64,000 nucleotides of DNA from Lysobacter soyae. Its GTDB lineage: Bacteria; Pseudomonadota; Gammaproteobacteria; Xanthomonadales; Xanthomonadaceae. Location: assembly GCF_019551435.1 (NCBI RefSeq), contig NZ_CP080544.1, forward strand, positions 372,001 through 436,000, given 5' to 3'. A program made the translations under genes and the position numbers. Positions 38,638 through 48,578 of the stretch are shown piece by piece (the stretch's first letter is position 1; each line of letters starts with the position of its first letter). The notes under the pieces are model-generated. The model did not search any database and was not told where the DNA came from. It saw nothing but the letters and a program-made list of their open reading frames with translations.

Positions 38638-39390
38638 TCACATCCCAGCCAACAACACATACTTCCCATAGACATATCTCGTATGCAGCCAGTGATACCG
38701 ATGCGCCCGGCCGCCATCCAAGAAACCGCCGCGCAACACATAATTCTTCAACCAATAAGCAAATGCATGCAGCGGTCCAGACAGCGCATTGGCCGAACGC
38801 CCGGCCGCATGCTTCTGCTTCGCCCACAGCACCGCATAGCGATCCAACTTCTGCGCATACTCCGCATCGCTGCGCGCCGTGTCATGTTCGATGCGTGCAT
38901 CCAACGCCTTGACGCGCTTGCCTCTTGTGTCCAGCGCTTCATGTACATCCGCTTGCTTGTAGCGCAAGTCGCGCCTGAAAAGACGTTCGACTTTTTCCTT
39001 GCCCCATCCGCCGTGATTCAACGCTGTGCCGAGATAGTGCGTGCGTCGCAGCAAGGTCCAAACATCCGCCGATTCCATTTCGCCGCCGGCCAACAACTGC
39101 GCGATTTTTCCACCGGCCGCGTCATCCAGCCATTCGTCCGAATCCAGTAACAACACCCACTCGTTGCGTGCGGCACTGATCACTGCATTCTTCTGCGCAG
39201 AAAAACCCAGCCATGCCTGTTGCACCACCCGTGCACCGTTATCGGTGGCGATGCGGGCGGTGTCGTCGGTACTGCCGGAATCCATCACGATCACTTCGTC
39301 ACACAGCGGCGCCAGACTCGCAACGCAACGCGCAATACGGTCCGCTTCGTTGAAGGCGATCACCACGCCGCTGATCGGCAGCTTTTGCAT
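38638..39390 (-). CDS. Family 2 glycosyltransferase, WaaE/KdtX-like
   Basis: A 250-residue GT2 enzyme: ISGVVIAFNEADRIARC, the nucleotide-binding DEVIVMDSGSTDDT, and the acidic motif LLLDSDEWLDD. Later come GGWGKEKVERLFRRD and HEALD, which are typical of the WaaE/KdtX lipopolysaccharide-core glucosyltransferases. Substrate inferred, not shown. The ATG at 39390 overlaps the upstream acyltransferase stop by 1 nt (TGATG), so the two are coupled and both plausibly serve the outer-membrane lipopolysaccharide. Confidence 0.83.
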   Translation of the reverse strand: MQKLPISGVVIAFNEADRIARCVASLAPLCDEVIVMDSGSTDDTARIATDNGARVVQQAWLGFSAQKNAVISAARNEWVLLLDSDEWLDDAAGGKIAQLLAGGEMESADVWTLLRRTHYLGTALNHGGWGKEKVERLFRRDLRYKQADVHEALDTRGKRVKALDARIEHDTARSDAEYAQKLDRYAVLWAKQKHAAGRSANALSGPLHAFAYWLKNYVLRGGFLDGGRAHRYHWLHTRYVYGKYVLLAGM

Positions 39391-40316
39391 CAATGCGTTT
39401 CCAGATCGCGATAGGGATTGGGTGGCACGGTGCCGGGCGGCGTCATCGTGAAGCGCTTATACGTCCACTGATATTGCGCCGGGTCGCGTGACGCGATACG
39501 TTCGATATCGGCATTCAACGCCGTGGCAGCAATCAACGCATCGGCATCGGCCACGGCGTCATTCGCGGGCTCGATATGTAGCGTGAAATGACGGCCATCC
39601 GCCGCGCGTTCGCACCATGCATGCAGCACCATCGCACCGGTCTTGTTGGCCAAACGATTCAACAAGGTCATGGTCAACGCCGGTCTGCCGAAGAACGGTG
39701 CAAACACACCATCGCGCACATCGCCGGGTTGCTGGTCGGGCAAAATCCCGACCACGCCACCGCTTTGCAAGGTGCGAATGAGCGTTCGCAGCCCGGCACC
39801 CCCCGCGCGCACCTGACTTACCTCGTGCCGTGTGCTGTGCCGAACCAAGCGCAAGTACGCCTCGCCAACCGCCGACTCCGGTGGACGATACAGAATGGCG
39901 AGATCTGTGGTGTCGGCCAACCATTGGTTCAGCAGTTCCCAATTGCCGTAATGCGGCGCAGACACAATCACGCCGCGACCTTGGGCGATCGCGTCGGTAA
40001 ATGTTTGCCGGGCGGCGTCATCGACTTTCAACATCCGCAAGTTTTGCTCGGGCGGATGCGTCCAAAAGCGCAGGGTTTCCAAGAATTGACGCCCGGTGGT
40101 CCGTAGGATGGCGCGGGTCTGCGCTTCGCGAGCGACCTCTGACTCTCCGGGCCGGATGAGTGCCAAATTCCGGCGCGCAATTCGTGCCTCACGGGCATCC
40201 ATCTGCCGCCACAGCCAGCCCATCGCATCGCCCAGAGCCTGTGCCAGCCGGACAGGCAGTCGACCCAGAATCCAGGACAGGGCATAGAGGGCGCGGGCGG
40301 CAAGCGGCGTATTCAC
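39390..40316 (-). CDS. LpxL/HtrB-like lipid A acyltransferase
   Basis: A 308-residue inner-membrane acyltransferase of late lipid A synthesis. The catalytic H-x4-E is in VSAPHYGNWELLNQW (about residue 128), followed by YRPP and GGVVGILPDQQPG. It matches LpxL/LpxM in length (about 306), though the acyl chain and position cannot be told. The start is GTG at 40316; no in-frame ATG fits, and longer forms would overlap dtd. It diverges from dtd by 48 bp. Confidence 0.87.
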   Translation of the reverse strand: MNTPLAARALYALSWILGRLPVRLAQALGDAMGWLWRQMDAREARIARRNLALIRPGESEVAREAQTRAILRTTGRQFLETLRFWTHPPEQNLRMLKVDDAARQTFTDAIAQGRGVIVSAPHYGNWELLNQWLADTTDLAILYRPPESAVGEAYLRLVRHSTRHEVSQVRAGGAGLRTLIRTLQSGGVVGILPDQQPGDVRDGVFAPFFGRPALTMTLLNRLANKTGAMVLHAWCERAADGRHFTLHIEPANDAVADADALIAATALNADIERIASRDPAQYQWTYKRFTMTPPGTVPPNPYRDLETH

Positions 40317-40364
40317 AGTCGTCAGTCTAAAGGGCAGGCCAGCGTGCTGCCTTATGATTTGGCC

Positions 40365-40802
40365 ATGATCGTGCTCATTCAACGCGTGACCGAAGCCGAG
40401 GTCACTGTCCACGGCGAGACCACCGGCAAGATCGGTTCGGGCATCTTGGCACTGGTTGCCGCGCAGCCCGACGATAGCCCGCAAAAGCTCGAGAAGATGG
40501 CGGAAAAGCTACTTAATTACCGCATCTTCGGCGATAAAGACGGCAAAATGAACCTATCGCTGCGCGATGTGGGCGGCGGTCTGCTGCTCGTAAGTCAGTT
40601 CACCTTGGCGGCCGACACCGGCAGTGGTCTGCGGCCGAGCTTCTCCAGCGCCGCTTCCCCGGCTATCGCTGAACCGTTGTTCGAGCAGTTCGTGGAAATG
40701 TGCAGAAATCGGCACGCAGGGGTGGAAACTGGGCGCTTTCGTGCCCATATGGAAGTCAGGCTGGTGAATGACGGCCCCGTCACCTTCCTGCTACAGACCT
40801 AG
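40365..40802 (+). CDS. dtd: D-aminoacyl-tRNA deacylase
   Basis: Hydrolyses D-amino acids (and glycine on tRNA-Ala) from mischarged tRNAs. The 145-residue protein has the two family motifs, LVSQFTLAAD (about residue 75) and NDGPVTFLLQT (the Gly-Pro loop at the C terminus). The ATG at 40365 gives MIVLIQRVTEAEV, the expected start. Confidence 0.95.
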   Translation: MIVLIQRVTEAEVTVHGETTGKIGSGILALVAAQPDDSPQKLEKMAEKLLNYRIFGDKDGKMNLSLRDVGGGLLLVSQFTLAADTGSGLRPSFSSAASPAIAEPLFEQFVEMCRNRHAGVETGRFRAHMEVRLVNDGPVTFLLQT

Positions 40803-40823
40803 GAAAACAGGCCTCCAGCGCAG

Positions 40824-40829
40824 TATAAT
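40824..40829 (+). promoter_or_regulatory. rpoD promoter -10 element
   Basis: A perfect TATAAT 37 bp before the rpoD ATG. The hexamer 17 bp upstream is AGGAAA, a poor -35, so the promoter assignment rests mainly on the -10 and its position. Confidence 0.55.
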
Positions 40830-40865
40830 TAGGGGTTCACTCTCTGTATCTGGTGTGTGCCGCAC

Positions 40866-42725
<1,860 letters not shown>

Positions 42726-42752
42726 GACGCTCGTCGGATTCCAAGAACACAG

Positions 42753-42785
42753 GCGCGGGCACCGAAAGGGCCCGCGCTTTTTGTT
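42753..42785 (+). terminator. rpoD terminator
   Basis: A stem GCGCGGGC / GCCCGCGC around a 9-nt loop, followed by TTTTTGTTT, 27 bp after the rpoD stop. Confidence 0.88.
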
Positions 42786-42823
42786 TGGGGTGGGTTGGCC
42801 GGAACTTGCCCGTTCGCTGCTGA

Positions 42824-42829
42824 TAGAAT
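42824..42829 (+). promoter_or_regulatory. Likely tRNA gene -10 element
   Basis: TAGAAT lies 9 bp before the first base of the tRNA and is followed by a GC-rich discriminator (GACCGCTCG), as in stringently controlled stable-RNA promoters. No convincing -35 was found at 16-18 bp. Confidence 0.45.
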
Positions 42830-42837
42830 GACCGCTC

Positions 42838-43155
42838 GGGCCTATAGCTCAATGGTTAGAGCAGAGGACTCATCGAAAGGTGCCGCCACGTGGAAACACG
42901 TGGACGGGAACGGGATGAATTCAAGGAACCCTCAGCGGCGCGCAAGCGGCCGGTGGGAACCCTGAGCCAAGCCGGTGGTACACCACCGGAAGGTGCAGAG
43001 ACTACCTGAGGGCTGAAGTGCCCTTCATAACAGGCTAGAGCGTCCCGCACCCTACCTGCCCGAGGCAGCGGGTGAAGAGATAGTCCGTCCCTGCGGGAAA
43101 TCGTGGGAATAGGCGAATCCTTTGGTTCCAGGTTCGAGTCCTGGTGGGCCCACCA
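42838..43155 (+). tRNA. tRNA-Ile (anticodon CAT, lysidine type) split by a group I intron
   Basis: The exons 42838-42873 (36 nt) and 43116-43155 (40 nt) join to a normal 76-nt cloverleaf: acceptor GGGCCTA/TGGGCCC, D stem GCTC/GAGC, anticodon stem GAGGA/TCCTT with loop CTCATAA, T stem CCAGG/CCTGG with loop TTCGAGT, discriminator A and encoded CCA. The break falls directly after the anticodon CAT. C4-G69 and C5-G68, the 8-nt D loop and TTGGT variable loop are like E. coli tRNA-Ile2, whose C34 becomes lysidine, rather than elongator tRNA-Met. Elongator Met cannot be fully excluded. Confidence 0.9.
42874..43115 (+). ncRNA. Group I self-splicing intron in the tRNA anticodon loop
   Basis: This 242-nt insert folds as a group I ribozyme. 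P1: exon CAU with guide GUG (42880-42882), giving U-G at the 5' splice site. P2: 42886-42892/42897-42903, GAAA loop. P3: 42911-42917/43041-43047. P4/P5-like: 42931-42935/42962-42966 around a hairpin with a GCAA loop. P6: 42972-42978/42983-42989. P7: GACTA 43000-43004 with TAGTC 43081-43085. Also present are a P7.1-like arm (43005-43034), P8 (43056-43068), P9 (43088-43098) and a terminal omega-G at 43115. It encodes no protein. Same host tRNA anticodon, and same CAU/GUG P1, as the Azoarcus intron. Confidence 0.9.
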
Positions 43156-43190
43156 AACTCTAAATAGCGATTGGCTCGGCCCTAGAACCC

Positions 43191-43217
43191 AAGGCCGGCA
43201 CACGCCGTGCCGGCCTT
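43191..43217. terminator. Hairpin between tRNA and katE
   Basis: An 11-bp perfect stem (AAGGCCGGCAC / GTGCCGGCCTT) with a 5-nt loop lies 8 bp after the katE stop and 35 bp after the tRNA. It is a likely shared terminator, though the following T-runs are short on both strands. Confidence 0.6.
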
Positions 43218-43224
43218 GCATTAC

Positions 43225-45327
43225 TCACGCCAACGTGCGCAGCGTCGGTTCGCGATCCCACTGTCGCGTCTTCGCCTGCTTCAGAAACGCGTCCACTTCG
43301 GCAATATCCATCACGCCTGCATCCGGCTCGATCCCGGCCACCGGCAGGATGTGCTTGCGCGTCCCACCGCATGCGGCAATGGCCTTCAGGTGGCCGAATG
43401 CATCACGGAACCAGTCGATGCATGCGGCCTCATTGGCCAAGCGTGCGGCGTCTTCCGGCGTCAGCACACAGGCCACTGCGTCGAACAACACGGAAGGGGT
43501 GCCGGCCAATTGGCCGTCTGCTTTCTGCGGCTTGCGGCCCTTGAGTGTCACTAGGCGTTTCGGTGCCACCAACTTCACCGTGGCGCCGGCGTCCTCGACG
43601 GCCTTGCGAACCGCGTCGACCGCTTTTGCGTCGCTGCCGTCCGACACCAGAATCCCGACGCAGCGCCCGGCCAACGTCGGCTTCATGCGCGGAATCAGCG
43701 TCGTCGCCGGTGAGAGCGGCAGGTCCTGCACCGGGGCTGCCTTCGGTGCCGCGTCCGGAAGTGCTGTCATGCCAAGCCCATCGGCCACGCGCTGGGCCAG
43801 CGATTCATCGATGTTTCGCAACTGTGAGACGGTGCGCTCCCGCACGACGTCGTCGTCGACCTTGGACAGCTCAAACACGAACGCCGAGGCGATGTGGGCT
43901 TGCTCCAGCGGCGATTGGCTGCGGAAGAACATGCGCGGTTGACTGTAATGATCCGCAAAGGTTTCCGCACGAACCCGGCCCTTGCCTTCGCCTTTGGGTG
44001 CTGTCTCGGAAAAACTGCGGAAGCCGTTTGAGGTTTCGCGGCCATTCGGTGTTGAACCGTCGCGATCCAGCGAGGCCGGTTCATAAGCGACGCGCCCTTT
44101 GGGCACCTGCATCTGCATGTGCGCGTCGCGTTGATGGTTGGCGAAAGGGCACTTGGGCGCATTGATGGGAATCTGCGTGAAGTTTGTGCCGCCCAGGCGT
44201 GAGAGTTGCGTGTCCAGATACGAGAACAACCGGCCTTGCAACAAAGGGTCGTTGGAAAAATCGATACCCGGGATCATGTTCGCCGGGCAGAACGCGACTT
44301 GGTCATTCTCGGCGAAATGATTGTCGGGGTTGCGGTCCAGCACCATCCGACCGATCACCGTCAGCGGCACCAATTCTTCCGGAATCAATTTGGTCGCATC
44401 CAAGTGGTCAAACGGGAAGGCCTCGGCTTCCGCTTCAGTGAACAACTGCACGGCAAATTCCCATTCCGGGAAGTCCCCTTTGTCGATCGCCTCAAACAAG
44501 TCGCGGCGGTGGAAATCGTTGTCCGCGGCTTGCAGCTTCACGGCTTCGTCCCACACGGTGGACTGCAGACCCAACTTGGGACGCCAGTGGAACCGGGCGA
44601 AAGTCGATTCACCCTTCGCATTGATCAGGCGAAAGCTGTGGATGCCGAAGCCTTCTATCATGCGCAAGCTGCGCGGAATGCCGCGGTCGCTCATCGCCCA
44701 AGTCACCATGTGCAGCGTTTCCGGCGAAAGCGACACGAAATCCCAGAAGGTATCGTGCGCACTGGCCGCCTGCGGGAACCCGCGGTCAGGCTCCATCTTC
44801 ACCGCGTGGATGAAGTCGGGAAATTTCATGGCGTCTTGGATGGCGAAAACCGGCAGATTGTTGCCCACCAGATCGTAGTTGCCTTCCTGCGTATAAAACT
44901 TCACTGCGAATCCGCGCACGTCACGCGGTGTATCAACGCTGCCGGCCCCGCCGGCCACGGTAGAGAAGCGCGCAAACACCGGGGTGCGTGCCTTCGTGTC
45001 GGTGAACAATTTCGCGGTCGTGTATTTCGACAGCGAACGCGTCAATTCGAAATAGCCGTGCGCGGCAGAACCGCGCGCATGCACCACGCGATCGGGAATG
45101 CGTTCATGGTCGAAATGGGTGATCTTTTCGCGAAGAATGAAATCTTCCAGCAAGGTCGGGCCGCGCGAATGTGCGCGCAGTGAATTCTGGTTGTCGCTGA
45201 CCGGTATGCCTTGCGCGGTGGTCATCACGCCGGTATCTGCGGTGGCGGATTGATGGGTTTCGCCGCCGGACCCGGACTGCATTTTACGCTTGGAGGGAGC
45301 GGAAGCTTTCTTTTTTTTGACGGCCAT
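43225..45327 (-). CDS. katE: Catalase HPII (large-subunit monofunctional catalase)
   Basis: A 700-residue haem catalase. The distal His is in [11 protein letters not shown] (about residue 83), the Asn in [13 protein letters not shown], and the proximal Tyr in [15 protein letters not shown] (about 370). The C-terminal 150 residues form the extra flavodoxin/DJ-1-like domain found only in large-subunit catalases ([19 protein letters not shown]). It is preceded by a Lys-rich N terminus. The start ATG at 45327 has a GGAG ribosome-binding site. It stands alone downstream of the repair operon, with about 150 bp between them in which no clear promoter was identified. Confidence 0.95.
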   Translation of the reverse strand: MAVKKKKASAPSKRKMQSGSGGETHQSATADTGVMTTAQGIPVSDNQNSLRAHSRGPTLLEDFILREKITHFDHERIPDRVVHARGSAAHGYFELTRSLSKYTTAKLFTDTKARTPVFARFSTVAGGAGSVDTPRDVRGFAVKFYTQEGNYDLVGNNLPVFAIQDAMKFPDFIHAVKMEPDRGFPQAASAHDTFWDFVSLSPETLHMVTWAMSDRGIPRSLRMIEGFGIHSFRLINAKGESTFARFHWRPKLGLQSTVWDEAVKLQAADNDFHRRDLFEAIDKGDFPEWEFAVQLFTEAEAEAFPFDHLDATKLIPEELVPLTVIGRMVLDRNPDNHFAENDQVAFCPANMIPGIDFSNDPLLQGRLFSYLDTQLSRLGGTNFTQIPINAPKCPFANHQRDAHMQMQVPKGRVAYEPASLDRDGSTPNGRETSNGFRSFSETAPKGEGKGRVRAETFADHYSQPRMFFRSQSPLEQAHIASAFVFELSKVDDDVVRERTVSQLRNIDESLAQRVADGLGMTALPDAAPKAAPVQDLPLSPATTLIPRMKPTLAGRCVGILVSDGSDAKAVDAVRKAVEDAGATVKLVAPKRLVTLKGRKPQKADGQLAGTPSVLFDAVACVLTPEDAARLANEAACIDWFRDAFGHLKAIAACGGTRKHILPVAGIEPDAGVMDIAEVDAFLKQAKTRQWDREPTLRTLA

Positions 45328-45478
45328 GTCTTTCTCCAGCTTGTGGGGGATCAGACAAGCAGGCTAGAGCAATCAATGTGACGATTTCGACGTTATCGCC
45401 GATGAATGCGCAGGTGCGAGATAGCGTCCGGAGCAGCGAGTTTGATGGAATCCGCGATGGTTTCGCGTTGAAGTTTGG

Positions 45479-46126
45479 TCAAAATCTTCTCTTCAACGAC
45501 ACAAGCGAGCTGCCGTTACATGCCACGCAAAACCCGGTTTCGCGCAATGGCATCACGTAGCCGCCGGTGAAGGCGGAAAACGCAGGCAACACCGTGCGCT
45601 GCGCGCGCAACCAGAACACCGGCGTAAGACCCACGCCGGGCAGGCGAACGACGGGGTGAATATGCCCGGCCAGCTCGTGTGCGTTGTCGGTCTGAGCGGG
45701 TTGCGGCGCATGCCTGAAGATAAAGGGTCCGTCTCGCGTGCCATCGTGAAGCTGCTTTATACCCAGTTTTCCGGCATCCAAGTGCCTGTCGTGGTTGCCC
45801 GGCAGCACGGCGAAATCGACCGACGCATGTTGGGAACGGAATCGGGCCCATTGCGCATCCACCGCGTCGTGGTGATTCGCATGAAGCATGTCACCCAAGA
45901 TCCAAAGGGACTTCGCTTGCGTGTGGGCAAGCAGCGCCGTCAATCGATTGAGATCATGCGCGGTGCCGCCGGTGGGAATGCCGATGCCCCATTCGCGAAA
46001 CGTGTTGCCTTTGCCCAAATGCAAATCGGCGATCAGCAGCCGGTTTTGCGCGGGCCAAAACAATGCGCGATCTGACAACAGTTGCATCGACTCGCCTGCG
46101 ATATCGACGGCCATCGATTCAGTCAT
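45479..46126 (-). CDS. pdeM: Ligase-associated DNA damage response endonuclease PdeM
   Basis: A 215-residue calcineurin-like metallophosphoesterase. The metal-site motifs are IADLHLGKG, ILGDMLHA, LPGNHDRH and AGHIHPVVR. PdeM is the fourth partner of the ligase-associated repair cassette. The ATG at 46126 overlaps the helicase stop by 8 nt. Longer reading frames upstream would run into the helicase and are not needed. Confidence 0.92.
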   Translation of the reverse strand: MTESMAVDIAGESMQLLSDRALFWPAQNRLLIADLHLGKGNTFREWGIGIPTGGTAHDLNRLTALLAHTQAKSLWILGDMLHANHHDAVDAQWARFRSQHASVDFAVLPGNHDRHLDAGKLGIKQLHDGTRDGPFIFRHAPQPAQTDNAHELAGHIHPVVRLPGVGLTPVFWLRAQRTVLPAFSAFTGGYVMPLRETGFCVACNGSSLVSLKRRF

Positions 46127-48578
46127 GGCGGAGCTCAAGCTTGGCGGCGGCACGTTCCACGCGGGTTTTCCAATCCTCGGTACTGAGTCTGCCGCGCGCG
46201 AACTCGGCCCAGAGTGGAAATGCGAACGGCGTCAGTGACGGCGGTTCATGCAACCGGATCTGACGCGCAGCGCAGTCAGCGAGACAAGTGCGCAATGCGC
46301 GAAACTCCAACTGCTGCTCCAAAACTTCGCGCTCGGCCAAAGCCAACAACATATGCCCCGGGTCATACTGCTTGAGCACGTCGAAAATCAAACCGGCCGA
46401 CGCTTGCAGTTGGCGCATGCTGCGTGCGGATTTCCCCGGCACATTGGGCGGCAGCAGGCCCGCCACCCGAGCGATTTCCCTGAACTGGCGGCGGGCCATT
46501 TCTGCGAGGTTCAAGCTTTCGCGCAAATCCTGCAACAAATGGTCTTCCCGCAAGATTTCCCGCAACAACTCGGCATCTGCCGTTATCGGTTTGTCGCTGC
46601 TCAACATCAATCCGTAGTCGTTGACCGCGAATTCGAACGAGTTGGGCGTGTGCCGGCCCAAGCGCAGTGCCAACAATGCGGCCAAGCCTTCGTGCACGGC
46701 TCGCCCGGCGAACGGAAACAACACAAAGTGGAACCCTTGCCGGGTCTTGTGGCGTTCGACTAACAACAGATCGGGTGCCGGCACGTCGGAAAGCCGGGCT
46801 TGCGTGGCAATCAGGCGACGCGAGGCACGCATTTCCGCAGATGCAGGTGCCTTTGCCAAAATCACCTCCATTGCATGGGCGAGTTCTGATGACATTGGCA
46901 TTTTGCTGCCCATCCAACGCGGGACCGCATCGGTTTGCTTCTTCGCTGGCCGGACATAGGCGGTCATGCCCTCTATGCGCACGAATTCCAAACTGCGCCC
47001 GGCGAATTGAAAAATTTGTCGGGGCCGCAAACGCCCCGCGAAGCTTTCCTCCATTGTGCCCAGATGTCCGCCACGCATCATTTTGATGCTCACCTGTGCA
47101 TCGCTTGCGATAGTGCCAATCGACAAGCGCTGCCTCAGGGCGATTTTTCTATCCCTTACCGTGTAGCGGCCGTCCACCACTTCCACCCGACGAAATTCCG
47201 GATAGTGTTCCAACGCTTCACCACCGCGGACAATGAAATTCAACACGGCGTGCCACTGCGCATCGCTCAAGTCTGCGAACGCGTGGGTCGTACGCACTTC
47301 CGCCAACAACTCATCGGCGTCGAAGCCACCGCCCAAGGCGACAGTGACGGCGTGTTGGGCAAGCACATCCAACGAGAGCACTGGCGGTTCCCGTGATTCC
47401 ACCCGGCCGGTTTTCAACGCCTCTCGCGCAGCGGCGTATTCGGTGATTTCAAGCGCATGCGATGGCACGCAAATCACGTGGCCCGCTTCGCCCGGTCGAT
47501 GCTTCGAGCGCCCTGCCCGCTGCAGCAAACGGGCTAAACCTTTCGGGCTGCCAATCTGAAAGACCTGGTCGACCGCCGGAAAGTCGACGCCCAAATCCAG
47601 GCTCGATGTGGCGACCACGCAACGTAATGTCCCCTTGCTCAATCGGTGCTCAACGTCAAGACGTAGCGCGGCGTCCAACGAACCGTGGTGCAAGGCGATC
47701 GCTTCGGGCGCGCCCAACCAACTCGCTTGCAGCGCCTTGTGCCATAGCTCTGCTTGCGAACGCGTGTTGGTAAAAATGATGGATGTGCCGACCGCGGAAA
47801 TTTTCTCGTGCACCCGTGCCAATTGCGATAGACCGAGATGGCCGGCCCAAGGGAACCGCTCGGCTTCTGCGGGCAGCAAGGTTTCCAGCGTAACCGTGCG
47901 AGGCCGCGCCGCAGTGATGATGGCACTGTCCGGGCGATGTGGCAGCAACACCTGCGCCGCTTCTTCCAGATTGCCAAGCGTGGCCGACAGGCCCCACGTG
48001 CGCACCTGTGGGTTCCATTTGCGCAAGCGCGCCAAGCACAGTTGCAACAGTACGCCGCGTTTATTGCCCAGAAGCTCGTGCCACTCATCGACGATGATCG
48101 CTTCCAGTTTGGCCAGCGTCTGATCTGCGTCCGGGTAAGACAGGTGCAAGGCCAGCGATTCTGGCGTTATCACTACGACCTCCGCCTGCCCTGTTCGCAC
48201 CAAGCGTTTGTCGCGCGACTTGGCATCGCCCGTGCGTTTTGCCACCGCCCAATCCAACCGCAAGGCCTCAATCGGTGCAGACAAAGCGCGCACCGTGTCG
48301 TTGGCCAGGGCGCGCAACGGCGTCACCCAAAGCACACGTGTCCGCGCCGGCTTCGCCGAGCCGCGTGATATGGGTTTCGCAGGGGGCGTCGGGTTTCTCA
48401 ATGCGTCAAGCAGCGGCCCGCCGAATGCCGCGAGGGTTTTTCCGCTGCCCGTGGGGGTCACCAGTAAACCGGATTCGCCGGCGAGATACCGGCGCCAAAC
48501 GTCCCGCTGGAACGGTGCAGGGCGCCAACCTTGCGATTCGAACCATTGGGCCAGCGCGTGCCGCTGCGAGGCGGTCAT
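46119..48578 (-). CDS. Ligase-associated Lhr-type DEXH-box helicase
   Basis: An 819-residue superfamily 2 helicase of the Lhr-Core type. It has Walker A TPTGSGKTLAAF, motif Ia TPLRALANDT, the DEWH box (IVDEWHELLGNKRG), motif III LSATLGN and motif VI LQRAGRSKHRPG, followed by the winged-helix and Lhr C-terminal parts. Family members translocate on single-stranded DNA 3' to 5' and unwind forks. The ATG at 48578 overlaps the ligase stop by 4 nt; the PdeM gene follows. Confidence 0.93.
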   Translation of the reverse strand: MTASQRHALAQWFESQGWRPAPFQRDVWRRYLAGESGLLVTPTGSGKTLAAFGGPLLDALRNPTPPAKPISRGSAKPARTRVLWVTPLRALANDTVRALSAPIEALRLDWAVAKRTGDAKSRDKRLVRTGQAEVVVITPESLALHLSYPDADQTLAKLEAIIVDEWHELLGNKRGVLLQLCLARLRKWNPQVRTWGLSATLGNLEEAAQVLLPHRPDSAIITAARPRTVTLETLLPAEAERFPWAGHLGLSQLARVHEKISAVGTSIIFTNTRSQAELWHKALQASWLGAPEAIALHHGSLDAALRLDVEHRLSKGTLRCVVATSSLDLGVDFPAVDQVFQIGSPKGLARLLQRAGRSKHRPGEAGHVICVPSHALEITEYAAAREALKTGRVESREPPVLSLDVLAQHAVTVALGGGFDADELLAEVRTTHAFADLSDAQWHAVLNFIVRGGEALEHYPEFRRVEVVDGRYTVRDRKIALRQRLSIGTIASDAQVSIKMMRGGHLGTMEESFAGRLRPRQIFQFAGRSLEFVRIEGMTAYVRPAKKQTDAVPRWMGSKMPMSSELAHAMEVILAKAPASAEMRASRRLIATQARLSDVPAPDLLLVERHKTRQGFHFVLFPFAGRAVHEGLAALLALRLGRHTPNSFEFAVNDYGLMLSSDKPITADAELLREILREDHLLQDLRESLNLAEMARRQFREIARVAGLLPPNVPGKSARSMRQLQASAGLIFDVLKQYDPGHMLLALAEREVLEQQLEFRALRTCLADCAARQIRLHEPPSLTPFAFPLWAEFARGRLSTEDWKTRVERAAAKLELRHD

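Noticed and set aside
42838-43155. tRNA read as elongator tRNA-Met
   Set aside because: The CAT anticodon allows it, but C4-G69/C5-G68 and the short D loop with TTGGT variable loop fit lysidine-type tRNA-Ile better. It is kept as a minor alternative in the feature.
42856-43221. A 121-codon minus-strand frame across the tRNA and intron
   Set aside because: It lies over structured RNA (both tRNA exons and the ribozyme core), so it is not a protein gene. The intron carries no homing endonuclease.
44206-45183. A 325-codon plus-strand frame inside katE
   Set aside because: Antisense shadow of a catalase with all active-site residues intact on the minus strand.
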